A stretch of 64,000 nucleotides of DNA. Origin: Fusobacteria bacterium ZRK30 (GTDB lineage Bacteria > Fusobacteriota > Fusobacteriia > Fusobacteriales > Fusobacteriaceae). Location: NCBI GenBank assembly GCA_024628785.1, contig CP102405.1:868001-932000 (forward strand), read 5' to 3'. The position numbers were made by a program, and so were the translations under genes. This document shows positions 21,839 through 30,402 of this stretch, piece after piece. The notes under the pieces were generated by a model. The model saw nothing but the letters and a program-made list of their open reading frames with translations. It was not told where the DNA came from and ran no database searches. Positions within the stretch are counted from its first letter, which is position 1. Each line of letters begins with the position of its first letter.

Positions 21839-23425
21839 ATGCAAGGTAGTAATGTAGTAGGAGTTTCAAAGAAAAAAAGGGTTCAACAATTTTTAAATGT
21901 AGTGGAAAAGGTAGGGAATAAGCTGCCTCATCCGGTAATTATGTTTTTCATGTTTACAGTAGGAGTATATGTATTATCATTTTTATTATCTAAACTAGGA
22001 ATGGAAGTAACGTATAAAAGTGTAAAAGGTGGAGACGTAGTAAACGTAACAACAGGGATAGTAAATTTAATCTCAGTAGAGGGAATAAGAAATTTATTTA
22101 TGATGGTAATACCTAATTTCGTAAATCATCCAGCAATCGGAGCTATCCTTATAGCTATGCTGGGAGTAGGAGTATCAGAAAAGTCAGGTCTTATAAATGC
22201 TATGATAAAGAAGATTGTATTAGGGGTACCTAAATCATTGGTAACACCGGTTGTAGTATTTGCAGGTATCATGTCGAATATGGCAGCAGATGCAGGATAT
22301 GTAGTATTGATTCCATTGGGAGCTATTATATTTATGGGGTTCAAAAGACACCCATTAGCAGGTATGGCAGCGGCCTTTGCAGGAGTATCAGGAGGGTTTT
22401 CAGCTAACTTATTAATTGGAACAGTGGATACAGTTATGGCTAGTATAACTACTCCAGCAGCTCAAATAATAGATTCTGGTTATGCAATAGATCCTATGAG
22501 TAACTGGTATTTCTTAATTGCATCGACAGTTCTTATAACTTTAATAGGATGGGTAGTAACCGATAAAATAGTAGAACCAACACTGGGCAAATATATAAGA
22601 AAAGAAGATACAGAAGATGAAGGGAATGAATTTGAGTTATCTAAGGGTGAGAAAAAAGGACTTAAGATGGCATTATTATCTATAGTTTTATTTATCCTAG
22701 GAATTTATCTATTGACAATGGAAGGGGCTCCATTGGGAACTTATGTAGATGCCAATGGAAAAACTGTTGATCCATTTACAGGAGCTATAATCTTTATCTT
22801 AGGATTATTTTTCTTTATACCTGGAATTGTATTTGGATTTACAAGTGGTAAATTTAAAAATGGTGCACTAGATATAGTTGATGGTCTTGTAGATGCAATG
22901 AAGCAGTGTGCATCTGTAATAGTAATTATATTTATTTCCGCTCAATTTATCTATGCTTTTAATGCTTCTAAGATAGGAACAATAATAGCAGTTAATGGAG
23001 CAAATTTATTAAAATCAACAGGTCTTACAGGAGTTTCATTGATGGTTGCATTTATTTTGTTAACGGCAGTAATCAATGTATTCATGGGTGGACTGACGAG
23101 TAAATGGCTTATGATGTCGCCGGTATTTATACCGTTATTTATGCAGTTGGGATATTCTCCGGAGTATACGATGTTAGCTTATAGAATAGGAGATTCAACG
23201 ACAAATATCATATCCCCGTTGATGACATACTTCCCAATTATAGTAGCCTTTGCGGCTAAGTATAAGAAGGATAGTGATGAGATGGGTGTAGGAACGATAG
23301 TTTCAATGATGGTACCATATTCAGTAGCATTCTTAATTGGGTGGATAGTTTTATTTATTTTATGGTCATATTTAGGGATTCCTATTGGCCCGGGAGCAGC
23401 ATCGACTTATATAATGGGGGCATAA
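21839..23425 (+). CDS. AbgT-family transporter
   Basis: A 528-residue inner membrane protein with about 11 helices, of the AbgT family (p-aminobenzoyl-glutamate importers; MtrF and YdaH members export sulfonamides and p-aminobenzoate). Signatures are EKVGNKLPHPVIMF near residue 26, GVGVSEKSGLINAMI, AADAGYVVLIPLGA, HPLAGMAAAFAGVSGGFSAN, and MSPVFIPLFMQLGYSPE followed by YRIGDSTTNIISPL near the C terminus. Substrate direction cannot be decided from sequence. GACAGGAGG provides the ribosome site. It is a single-gene unit with its own promoter and terminator. Confidence 0.92.
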   Translation: MQGSNVVGVSKKKRVQQFLNVVEKVGNKLPHPVIMFFMFTVGVYVLSFLLSKLGMEVTYKSVKGGDVVNVTTGIVNLISVEGIRNLFMMVIPNFVNHPAIGAILIAMLGVGVSEKSGLINAMIKKIVLGVPKSLVTPVVVFAGIMSNMAADAGYVVLIPLGAIIFMGFKRHPLAGMAAAFAGVSGGFSANLLIGTVDTVMASITTPAAQIIDSGYAIDPMSNWYFLIASTVLITLIGWVVTDKIVEPTLGKYIRKEDTEDEGNEFELSKGEKKGLKMALLSIVLFILGIYLLTMEGAPLGTYVDANGKTVDPFTGAIIFILGLFFFIPGIVFGFTSGKFKNGALDIVDGLVDAMKQCASVIVIIFISAQFIYAFNASKIGTIIAVNGANLLKSTGLTGVSLMVAFILLTAVINVFMGGLTSKWLMMSPVFIPLFMQLGYSPEYTMLAYRIGDSTTNIISPLMTYFPIIVAFAAKYKKDSDEMGVGTIVSMMVPYSVAFLIGWIVLFILWSYLGIPIGPGAASTYIMGA

Positions 23426-23488
23426 AAAAATACGATGTAATAACAGAGCAGACTATAGAAGAGACAAAAGAAGTTAAATATATTTTTA

Positions 23489-23517
23489 GGAGATGACTTA
23501 GGTCGTCTCTTTTTTTA
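23489..23517 (+). terminator. Intrinsic terminator after the AbgT-family gene (repeat family copy 3)
   Basis: GAGATGAC-TTAG-GTCGTCTC followed by seven T. It is identical in core sequence to copy 2 at 21655. Confidence 0.85.
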
Positions 23518-23617
23518 TTATTTTAAATATAAAGAAACTGTGGTGGCGGGAGGAGTAATATAGAATTTTATGGTATACTTTTACTAAATAATTTAAATAT
23601 ATTCAGGGAGGGTGAAG

Positions 23618-24109
23618 ATGTTAAAGATTTTGTTGGAGAGAAGAAGTATCAGAAAATATAAGGAGAAAAAAGTAGAAGAGGAAAAAATAAATCAGATATT
23701 GGCTGCCGGGAAAGTAGCTCCCAGCGGAAAAAATAAAAAGCCATGGGAATTCGTGGTAATAGAGGATAAAGACGTGTTAAAAAAATTATCTATGGTAAAA
23801 CCAAAGGGAGGATTATTTTTGGCAGAATCTCCTACAGCCATAGCTGTAGTAGGAGATGAAGAGATATCTGACACCTGGATAGAGGACTGCAGCACTGCAT
23901 CGACATTTATCCAATTAGAAGCTCGTCATCAGGGGTTGGGATCATGCTGGGTACAGATGAGAAATAGGTTTACTAAAGATGGAGGAGATGCAGAGATTGC
24001 TGCCAAAGAGATCTTGGAAATAGCAACTAATAAAAGACTTCTATGCATAATTTCTATAGGGTATCCAGATCAAGAAAGACCTGCGTATAAAGAGGAGGAT
24101 CTTTTGTAG
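23618..24109 (+). CDS. Nitroreductase-family FMN oxidoreductase
   Basis: A 163-residue FMN-dependent oxidoreductase of the short nitroreductase branch. The FMN-contact motif is at the N terminus (LLERRSIRKYKEKKVE, with the RRSxRxY pattern). APSGKNKKPWEFVVI is the second FMN site, and GLGSCWVQMRNRF and IISIGYPD are typical of the C-terminal half. The physiological substrate is unknown. The ATG at 23618 is chosen because GGGAGG lies 6 bases before it; a GTG two codons upstream abuts that ribosome site. Confidence 0.9.
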   Translation: MLKILLERRSIRKYKEKKVEEEKINQILAAGKVAPSGKNKKPWEFVVIEDKDVLKKLSMVKPKGGLFLAESPTAIAVVGDEEISDTWIEDCSTASTFIQLEARHQGLGSCWVQMRNRFTKDGGDAEIAAKEILEIATNKRLLCIISIGYPDQERPAYKEEDLL

Positions 24110-24111
24110 GG

Positions 24112-24505
24112 AGGAACCTTCTAAAGAGTCCCTCTTTAATACGGCTGTATTTTAAGTATAAATAAATTTAATATTTATGAATCGAAATAGAAAAAAACTT
24201 AAACCTAAGGGCATCACCCTTAACTGACTCCATTTCAGATATGCGGATATTTTATTTTCCTCTAATAACATTAGAAAAAAAATTAAAATCTAAGATAACG
24301 CTCTTAGTAGGATGAGAATTGTTAAAGTGGAATTGTCTTCAAAATTAAAAAAAAGTAAAAAGACTCTGACTTTGTATAGAGTTTTTTAAGCTCGTCTTAG
24401 CGAGAATGTTTAAAAACAATCACAATGAATAATGGAAAGGAATTTGCAGGATTTAAAGAAATAGAAAAAAACTTGAACGTTGATATATGGATAGGAGGAA
24501 TTGAG
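24112..24505. other. Gene-free stretch upstream of the small-peptide locus
   Basis: About 395 AT-rich bases. Visible are small hairpins (AAGGGCATCACCCTT at 24207, CTAATAACATTAG near 24262, CTCG-TCTTAG-CGAG at 24391) and a terminator-like repeat at 24363. An ATG at 24425 in frame with the following gene lacks a ribosome site. I see no clear promoter. Confidence 0.6.
24363..24387 (+). terminator. Weak terminator-like hairpin
   Basis: ACTCT and AGAGT pair across 10 bases and are followed by five T. Confidence 0.45.
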
Positions 24506-24757
24506 ATGAAAGAGTTAAAGAGTGAAGTGTTTGATATTGAAGAATTAGAACTTTTTGATGTGTCGGGGTACTGGAAAGACAGAGAGGATCGGCGTGAGCG
24601 TGATTCTGGTACTGGTTCTGGGTCTACGGATATTTGGTCTAATATTTCATCATCAAAAGTTGAAATTGTAAGTAGTCGAAATACAAATTACGATATTTCT
24701 AAAGGCTCTTCAAGATGGAACAGCGATATTTTATCTCATGACAGAGGACGTGACTGA
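24506..24757 (+). CDS. Small peptide with a RiPP-leader-like N terminus (hypothetical)
   Basis: An 83-residue, cysteine-free peptide of unknown function. The N-terminal 21 residues are acidic and amphipathic and end in ELELFDVSG, which fits the ELxxIxG pattern of peptide-secretion and RiPP leaders, except that Tyr follows the Gly. The remainder is hydrophilic, rich in Ser, Arg, Asp and Asn, with spaced tryptophans (GYWKDR, TDIWSNI, SSRWNSDIL). The start follows AGGAGG by 7 bases. Its TGA overlaps the ATG of the broken TPR lipoprotein gene (TGATG), so the two were translationally coupled. No modification enzyme, peptidase or exporter is adjacent, so a RiPP role is only a suggestion. Confidence 0.55.
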   Translation: MKELKSEVFDIEELELFDVSGYWKDREDRRERDSGTGSGSTDIWSNISSSKVEIVSSRNTNYDISKGSSRWNSDILSHDRGRD

Positions 24758-25395
24758 TGAAACTATCCAAAAAAATTATAGTCATTATGCTAGCTGTTGT
24801 TATAACAATGTTCACAACATGCGGAAAAGAAGAAAAAGTAAAAAAAGTAAAAAAAAGTAGTATGCTCCTGATGATCGTTTTGCTATACGGGATCTAGCAG
24901 GAGGATATTATTATTTTGAACAATACGATGAAGCTCTTAAACTTTACAACCGGCTTTTTAAAGAAAATAAGGCTACAAAACATAGCTACAAATTAGCAGG
25001 ATATTGCTATTACAAAAAAAATGAATTTGAAAAAGCTGAAAAATATATCAAGATTGCTTTAAAAGATATAAAAATAAAAACTGGTCATAATATAAAAAAT
25101 TTTACTTTTTTGGGGATGACATATCTCCAACAAAACAGAAGAAGCTGAGAAGTTATTTAACAAGGTTCACAGACTTTGTCCAGAAAAAATTGAAAACCTT
25201 TATGGGCTAGGTATGGTTTATTTTCAAAAACAAGAATATTCCAAGTCAGAGATGTATTTGAAAAAATTTATAGAACAAAGTAATGATCTAAAAAAAGATT
25301 ATTACAATATAAGGGGAAAGGGGCCAGAAGATATTCTTCTAGAGATCAAGAGAATAAAAGAAGGAAAGAGAGGAGCAACTAATGAAAACAGTTAG
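24757..25395 (+). pseudogene. TPR-repeat lipoprotein gene broken by two frameshifts
   Basis: The 5' part encodes a lipoprotein signal peptide (lipobox FTTC, Cys22) and stops at TAG 24895. From 24861 a second frame continues with typical TPR helices (LAGGYYYFEQYDEALKLYNR and LAGYCYYKKNEFEKAEKY) and stops at TGA 25146. From about 25137 the first frame resumes with further TPR text (TEEAEKLFNKV, YGLGMVYFQKQEYSKSEMYL) and ends at TAG 25393. Joined together it would be a lipoprotein of about 210 residues with four to five TPR helical hairpins. One lost base near 24861 and one extra A in the CAAAACAG run explain the shifts. Recent decay or sequencing errors are both possible. Confidence 0.75.
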
Positions 25396-26251
25396 ATTAA
25401 TATTTATTTTTTTATTTTTGACTTTCAATTTGAATTCATTTTCAGAAATTTACGATGATAATATAAATCAAAAAAATAAAGATCTATGGGCAAAATTTTA
25501 TGAACGTCAAGCATACTATGAAGTATTTGAGGAAGGAATTGAGACCTTAGAAACTTCGGAAAACCTTTCTACTAAAGCTGAGATACATTCTATATTTGGG
25601 GCTATATTCTATAAACGAACTAAATATGATCTGGCTGAGGAGGAGCTCAATAAAGCTTTAAATTTCAATCCAAACTCTAAAAGTGCCCAATGGACAATTT
25701 CATTAGTATATTCAAAAACAGATAGACTGGAAAAAGGAATAAAAAGGTTGGAAAAACTGGCAAAAGAATATCCGAATGACAGTCAATTATTATGGGTATT
25801 AGGAGATCTCTATTTTGAAAACAAAGAATTTGAGAAAGCCATCTATAATTATGAAAAAATAATTGGAGGAGTGGAAGTAAAGAAATATAAAGTTGAAATT
25901 AAAACTCTCCTGGAAAACATGATATATATATACATGTTAAAAAATGATTTAGAAAATGCCCATAAATATATGGATAAATTTTTGGATTATTTTCCAATAG
26001 ACTATAAGGCTTTGTTGTTAGCGTCTGAAATTTTAATGAAACTTGAAAAAAATAGGGAAGCCATAGAAAAATTAGATATAGTCATGGATAACTTTGACCC
26101 TGGAAAGAAATATTATTTTTTCATGGGACAGGCATACTATAATTTAAAGGAATATGATAAGGCAAAGTACTATACAGATGAATCTCTCAAGCTGGATGAA
26201 AATTATGAAAGCGCCTTAAAGTTAAGTTCGGAGTTAAATAAAATTCACTAA
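25382..26251 (+). CDS. Exported TPR-repeat protein
   Basis: A 289-residue protein with a signal peptide (MKTVRLIFIFLFLTFNLNSFS) and no lipobox, so probably periplasmic. Residues about 45-285 are tetratricopeptide repeats, for example AIFYKRTKYDLAEEELNKAL, GDLYFENKEFEKAIYNYEKI, DLENAHKYMDKFLDY, and GQAYYNLKEYDKAKYYTDES. TPR proteins act as protein-binding scaffolds; the partner is unknown. The start overlaps the end of the broken TPR lipoprotein gene by 14 bases, so the two were co-translated. Sequence around the start (GAGGAGC) fits a ribosome site. Confidence 0.85.
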   Translation: MKTVRLIFIFLFLTFNLNSFSEIYDDNINQKNKDLWAKFYERQAYYEVFEEGIETLETSENLSTKAEIHSIFGAIFYKRTKYDLAEEELNKALNFNPNSKSAQWTISLVYSKTDRLEKGIKRLEKLAKEYPNDSQLLWVLGDLYFENKEFEKAIYNYEKIIGGVEVKKYKVEIKTLLENMIYIYMLKNDLENAHKYMDKFLDYFPIDYKALLLASEILMKLEKNREAIEKLDIVMDNFDPGKKYYFFMGQAYYNLKEYDKAKYYTDESLKLDENYESALKLSSELNKIH

Positions 26252-26270
26252 AAAAGCAACGTATGCTTGC

Positions 26271-26298
26271 ATCTAGATATTCAAAATCTAGATTTTTT
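26271..26298 (+). terminator. Intrinsic terminator after the TPR locus
   Basis: ATCTAGAT-ATTCAAA-ATCTAGAT followed by a T run. Confidence 0.85.
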
Positions 26299-26341
26299 AA
26301 TTTTTTATTTATCTCTTGGTTTTTATGATTTCCTATACAAT

Positions 26342-26384
26342 AAAAAAATAGAACCTCTCGAATTTCGAGAGGTTCTATTTTTTT
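26342..26384. terminator. Bidirectional terminator, mainly for the antiporter gene
   Basis: AAAAAAATAGAACCTCTCG pairs perfectly with CGAGAGGTTCTATTTTTTT. A-run and T-run flanks allow it to work in both directions. It overlaps the stop codon of the minus-strand antiporter. Confidence 0.9.
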
Positions 26385-28167
26385 ATCCTACCAATATATT
26401 CCTTAACAAACTATGATTTAATTCCCCTTCAAGACTTAACTCCTTTAAGGTAAGAATTATACTTCTAACAGTCTGGAGATATTCCTGCGGTTTATCCTTA
26501 GGAGTGATAACTAGAAAAACTATGTCTATCGGCTTTCCATCTGGAGAGTTCCACTCTACAGGGTCTTCTAAGAACCCACACACACAGATAGTTTTGCTTA
26601 CGTCATCTGTACGGCAATGGGGAATAGCTACCCCCTTTCCTAAAGCTGTACTGGCTAATTTTTCCCTGGTTAAAATTGCATGGGAAATTTCATGGGTATC
26701 TTTGATCAATGTTTTTTCTTTAAGCAGTTTAGTTAATTTTTCAACTGTATCTTCTTTATTCTGGGCTTTAAATTCCCAAATGTTCCCTACGATATCTTCA
26801 ATGGCGAAATGTTTTTTCTTTTTATGGGATTTATATTTTTCACCCATAAATTTATTCCAGGATATGAGAGTTCTCTCAGATATCCATGCTCCTCCAATCT
26901 CAAAGATAACCAGAGCAGGAATGATAGTATTGAAGATAAGATCTCCTCCGTTATTTTTTAAGACAGTGGCTACCAGGATAGTTTCGACTGCTGCCATTCC
27001 AGCCTGGGGAAGCATCAGTTTCGGTAAACTATTTGTGATCTCTTTTTCCTGACCTGTTATACGACACCCAAGCCATGTTCCTATAAGCTTTGCACTACCC
27101 CTTACCAACAGATACCCTAAAACAAAGACAAATGTTTTGCTAGAGAAAGTTTCTAACTTTACACTGGCTCCGATTAGTGCAAAGAAGAATAAATTTAAGG
27201 CCGGCATAACATTACCTAATTGCAGGGAATGAAAGATAGCGTGATAGTGATAGTTCGATACCAAAGCACCTGCAACTACTGCCATTACTAAGAACGGTAG
27301 GTGAAAATGCAGTGCTACAGCAGAACCTACAGCAATAATACCTGAGATAATAAAGAAAAGTTCTATTGAAGGCATGGGCCCGTAAAAACTTTCAACTTCA
27401 ATTTCAAGTCCCTCTGTCTCGTCTACTTTTTTAGGTTTAACAGTGAATTTTAGGAGGAAAAAGATAACTACTCCTATCAATATAGCAAAGAAAAATTCCT
27501 TTACAACTTCAAAGGCAAGGAATCCAAAAGATAACTCCTCTCCATTCTGCATCATTACGGCTATTCCTAAAAATACAGAAAAGAATATAACTTCGATAAT
27601 ATCATCTAAGACCACTATGTTGGCCAGAATATTTTTTAATTTCCCCTCAACTTTTAATTTATTCATAAGGATAAAAGTAAGAGCCGGTGCTGTAGCTATT
27701 CCGATAGAACCTACAATGGCGGCATTGATAACCGGAAAGTGAAATACTTTATAAAAGATCAGAGTTATAGAAACCCATGCAAGCATTGCCTGAGTAAGAC
27801 ATATGATGGTTGGTTTAACCCCCATCTGTTTTAATCTGTCAAAATGAAGTTCCTCTCCTAAACTAAAGGCTATAAGCCCCAGAAAGAAAAATACAAAAAA
27901 ATGACTTTCTTCTATAACATTCCCATAGGTTGTAAAACCATGGGTATACAGATATTCTAATTTTTGAAAAATAGATGTAGTAACTAAATTTTCCTTTGTA
28001 GAAGCCCAGTCATGTACAAGTGTCCAAAAATGCGGCCCTACAATCATCCCACCTAAAATTTGACCTACAGTTTCCCCTAATTTTATCTTTTTAGCAATTA
28101 CTCCCCCTGTGTACGCTCCAAGTATCAGCATTCCGATAGCTAATATTTGAATTTTCATAAAATCCAT
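26383..28167 (-). CDS. Cation:proton antiporter fused to a PTS EIIA-like domain
   Basis: A 594-residue fusion. Residues about 1-420 are a CPA-type sodium/proton antiporter with about 12 helices (GGVIAKKIKLGETVGQILGGMIVGPHFW, FFLGLIAFSLGEELHF, GIATAPALTFILMNKL, VVLDDIIEVIFFS). The Asp pair in VLDDIIE is the likely cation site. Residues about 450-594 form a PTS EIIA type 2 (fructose/nitrogen) domain, with the phosphorylatable histidine in GVAIPHCRTDD. The domain suggests that phosphate from HPr could tune ion transport. AGGGGG stands 7 bases before the ATG. Confidence 0.92.
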   Translation of the reverse strand: MDFMKIQILAIGMLILGAYTGGVIAKKIKLGETVGQILGGMIVGPHFWTLVHDWASTKENLVTTSIFQKLEYLYTHGFTTYGNVIEESHFFVFFFLGLIAFSLGEELHFDRLKQMGVKPTIICLTQAMLAWVSITLIFYKVFHFPVINAAIVGSIGIATAPALTFILMNKLKVEGKLKNILANIVVLDDIIEVIFFSVFLGIAVMMQNGEELSFGFLAFEVVKEFFFAILIGVVIFFLLKFTVKPKKVDETEGLEIEVESFYGPMPSIELFFIISGIIAVGSAVALHFHLPFLVMAVVAGALVSNYHYHAIFHSLQLGNVMPALNLFFFALIGASVKLETFSSKTFVFVLGYLLVRGSAKLIGTWLGCRITGQEKEITNSLPKLMLPQAGMAAVETILVATVLKNNGGDLIFNTIIPALVIFEIGGAWISERTLISWNKFMGEKYKSHKKKKHFAIEDIVGNIWEFKAQNKEDTVEKLTKLLKEKTLIKDTHEISHAILTREKLASTALGKGVAIPHCRTDDVSKTICVCGFLEDPVEWNSPDGKPIDIVFLVITPKDKPQEYLQTVRSIILTLKELSLEGELNHSLLRNILVG

Positions 28168-28349
28168 GTAAATCCCCCTAATAAATTAATTAGCATTATA
28201 AAATATTGTTCAAAATTTAACAATTATTACACCATTATAAGATATTTTTAATAAATTGTAAAAATGTTATTTGAATTTATGTAATTTAGGAAAGAATGGG
28301 GATTATATGATATAATTTTAAGAAATAGAATAGTTTTAGAGGTGGAATA

Positions 28350-29213
28350 ATGGATTATAAGATAACAGAGGAATACAAAGATACCAGAGTGGATAAGTTT
28401 GTCAGAAAAAAATATGAGGGGGTAAAATTAGGAGAGATATTTAAATATCTTAGAACCAAGAAGATCAAGGTAAACGGGAAAAAAGTAGAGGGAAAATACA
28501 GGCTCCAGGTAGGAGATGTGGTAAATGTATTTTTACGTGAGGGAGCTACTGTGCAAAAATCATTTATAGAGCTGACAGAAAAAGAGATAAAATATCTAAA
28601 AGCCGGAATTGTATATGAAGATGAGAGGGTACTGATATTTGATAAAAAACCAAATATGGTAATGCACAAGGGAAGCGGGCATGACTATGGATTGTCAGAG
28701 ATGCTAAAAGCATATACAAATAACATGAATTTTACATTTGTAAACAGGATAGATAAGGCTACCTCAGGGATGATTATAGGAGCTAAGACCTTACCGGTAG
28801 TAAGAGAACTATCGGAAGAGATCAGAGAGAGAAGGGTAGAGAAAAAATATTATATCCTGGTAGACGGGAAACCAAAAAAAAATAAGTTTACAATAAAGTC
28901 TTATCTGAAGAAGACAGAAACAAAGGTGATAGAATTAGATGAGTATGAAGAGGGAGCTAAGGAGAGTATTAGTTATTTCAAGACAATTAAAAATGGAAAA
29001 GAGAGAACTCTGCTGGAAGGACTATTAGGAACTGGAAGAACTCATCAGTTAAGAGTACAGTTAGCTAATGAGAAGATGCCTATCGTAGGAGATATGAAGT
29101 ATGGGATCAGCAAGGAAAGTATGATGTATCTTTATTCATACTATGTGAATATACCTAAGTATAATATTGAGATAGAGAGGGAGATACCTGAAAATTTTCT
29201 GAAGAAAATTTAA
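28350..29213 (+). CDS. RluA-family RNA pseudouridine synthase
   Basis: Isomerises uridine to pseudouridine in rRNA or tRNA. It has 287 residues. An S4 RNA-binding domain covers about residues 1-60 (YKDTRVDKFVRKKYEGVKLGEIFKYLRTKKIKVNGKKV), followed by the catalytic domain. The catalytic Asp lies in FVNRIDKATSGMIIGAK, where Asn replaces the usual His of HRLD. GTGRTHQLRVQLA and PIVGDMKYG are the other family motifs. AGAGGTGG precedes the ATG. RluC or RluD type cannot be decided. Confidence 0.92.
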   Translation: MDYKITEEYKDTRVDKFVRKKYEGVKLGEIFKYLRTKKIKVNGKKVEGKYRLQVGDVVNVFLREGATVQKSFIELTEKEIKYLKAGIVYEDERVLIFDKKPNMVMHKGSGHDYGLSEMLKAYTNNMNFTFVNRIDKATSGMIIGAKTLPVVRELSEEIRERRVEKKYYILVDGKPKKNKFTIKSYLKKTETKVIELDEYEEGAKESISYFKTIKNGKERTLLEGLLGTGRTHQLRVQLANEKMPIVGDMKYGISKESMMYLYSYYVNIPKYNIEIEREIPENFLKKI

Positions 29214-29359
29214 AGAATAAGGGTTAAAGTAAAATCAAAATAATATTTGGTATCTACAGAATTTAACTACCAAAAATATGAATAATGGATTAGGAATTTA
29301 TATCTATAATAATGAAAAGGAGGGTATGGTAAAAAAACTAATATTTATCATACAGAAAT

Positions 29360-30316
29360 ATGATTTTTTTAAATAGAGTAGCAATTGAAAATATAATTTC
29401 TTTAGAAGAAGTTATGGATAGTGTAGAAGATGCATTTTTAGCTTATGAAGATAATAATTTTGAGATGCCCGATAGGATCCATGTAAATAATAAAGAAAAT
29501 ACACTTCTCTATATGCCTTGTTTTACAAATGAGATTTTTGGGACAAAATCTTTGACTATTTTTCCTAAAAATAGTCAAATAGGTAAGCCGGTTATAGATG
29601 GTTTTATGACTTTAAATGATCCTAATACAGGAGAACCACTAGCAACGATAGATGGTAAAACTCTAACAGAAGTTAGGACTGGAGCAGTGGGGGGAGTAGG
29701 AGCTAAATACCTTTCTGAAATGGACACCTCGACTTTAGGTCTTATAGGAACAGGAGTTCAAGGTTTTCAGCAAATATTGTTTATATCAAAAGTCAGACCT
29801 ATAAAAAAAGTAAAAATCTATGGTTCGAATATTGAAAAATTAAAAGATTTTTCTAATCGTTTAAAAAAGAAGATTGATGTAGAAGTGGTTATTTGCAGTT
29901 CTGTAGAAGAAATTTTAGAGGGGACTGATATTGTGGTTACCGCTACCAGCTCAGATAACCCTGTTTTACCTAATAAAGCTGAGCTTTTAAAAGGTAAAAC
30001 TTTTATTGCAATAGGATCATATAAACCTACTATGAGGGAGCTTCCAAAAGATATATATTCTCTTGTAGATAAAATCTATACAGATACTTATTTTGCAAAA
30101 GAAGAATCGGGAGACCTTTGTTATCCCTTATCAGAAGGTCTTATTAAAGAGGAACAAATCCATACTATAGGTTCTTTTCTCAAGGGTAAAGAAAAAAAAA
30201 TTGATGAAACTGTTTTTTTCAAATCAGTAGGGATGGCTCTTTTAGATCTATATGTTGCAAAAACTATATATGAAAAAGCAGTTCAGTTGAATATAGGGCA
30301 AAAAATAAATATTTAA
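29360..30316 (+). CDS. Ornithine cyclodeaminase / mu-crystallin family protein
   Basis: A 318-residue NAD(P)-dependent protein of the ornithine cyclodeaminase family, which also includes alanine dehydrogenases, ketimine reductases and siderophore-linked synthases. The N terminus (MIFLNRVAIENIISLEEVMDSVEDAFLAY) aligns with the family start. GEPLATIDGKTLTEVRTGAVGGVGAKYL holds the substrate and nicotinamide contacts, and LGLIGTGVQGFQQ is the Rossmann motif. TATSSDNPVLP follows. The start is odd: the only good ribosome site, AAGGAGGG, is 36 bases upstream, where it abuts a different ATG that opens a 16-codon frame ending inside this gene. The substrate is unknown. Confidence 0.88.
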   Translation: MIFLNRVAIENIISLEEVMDSVEDAFLAYEDNNFEMPDRIHVNNKENTLLYMPCFTNEIFGTKSLTIFPKNSQIGKPVIDGFMTLNDPNTGEPLATIDGKTLTEVRTGAVGGVGAKYLSEMDTSTLGLIGTGVQGFQQILFISKVRPIKKVKIYGSNIEKLKDFSNRLKKKIDVEVVICSSVEEILEGTDIVVTATSSDNPVLPNKAELLKGKTFIAIGSYKPTMRELPKDIYSLVDKIYTDTYFAKEESGDLCYPLSEGLIKEEQIHTIGSFLKGKEKKIDETVFFKSVGMALLDLYVAKTIYEKAVQLNIGQKINI

Positions 30317-30402
30317 AATATAAAATCATTATAGATTAAAAGATTTGATACATTTAAAATTAAGTTTGAAACTTTGCTATAGGAGATTATAGGAGGTAAA
30401 AG

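Noticed and set aside
24425-24505. Upstream ATG extending the small peptide by 27 residues
   Set aside because: No ribosome site precedes it, whereas AGGAGG sits 7 bases before the ATG at 24506.
24841-24860. Programmed -1 frameshift on the A runs of the TPR lipoprotein gene
   Set aside because: The -1 frame meets a TAG stop at 24858, immediately before the TPR text resumes, so slippage on the A run would not produce the full protein.
26504-27052. 182-codon plus-strand frame opposite the antiporter gene
   Set aside because: The minus-strand antiporter has clear domains and motifs, and this frame is its reverse-strand shadow.
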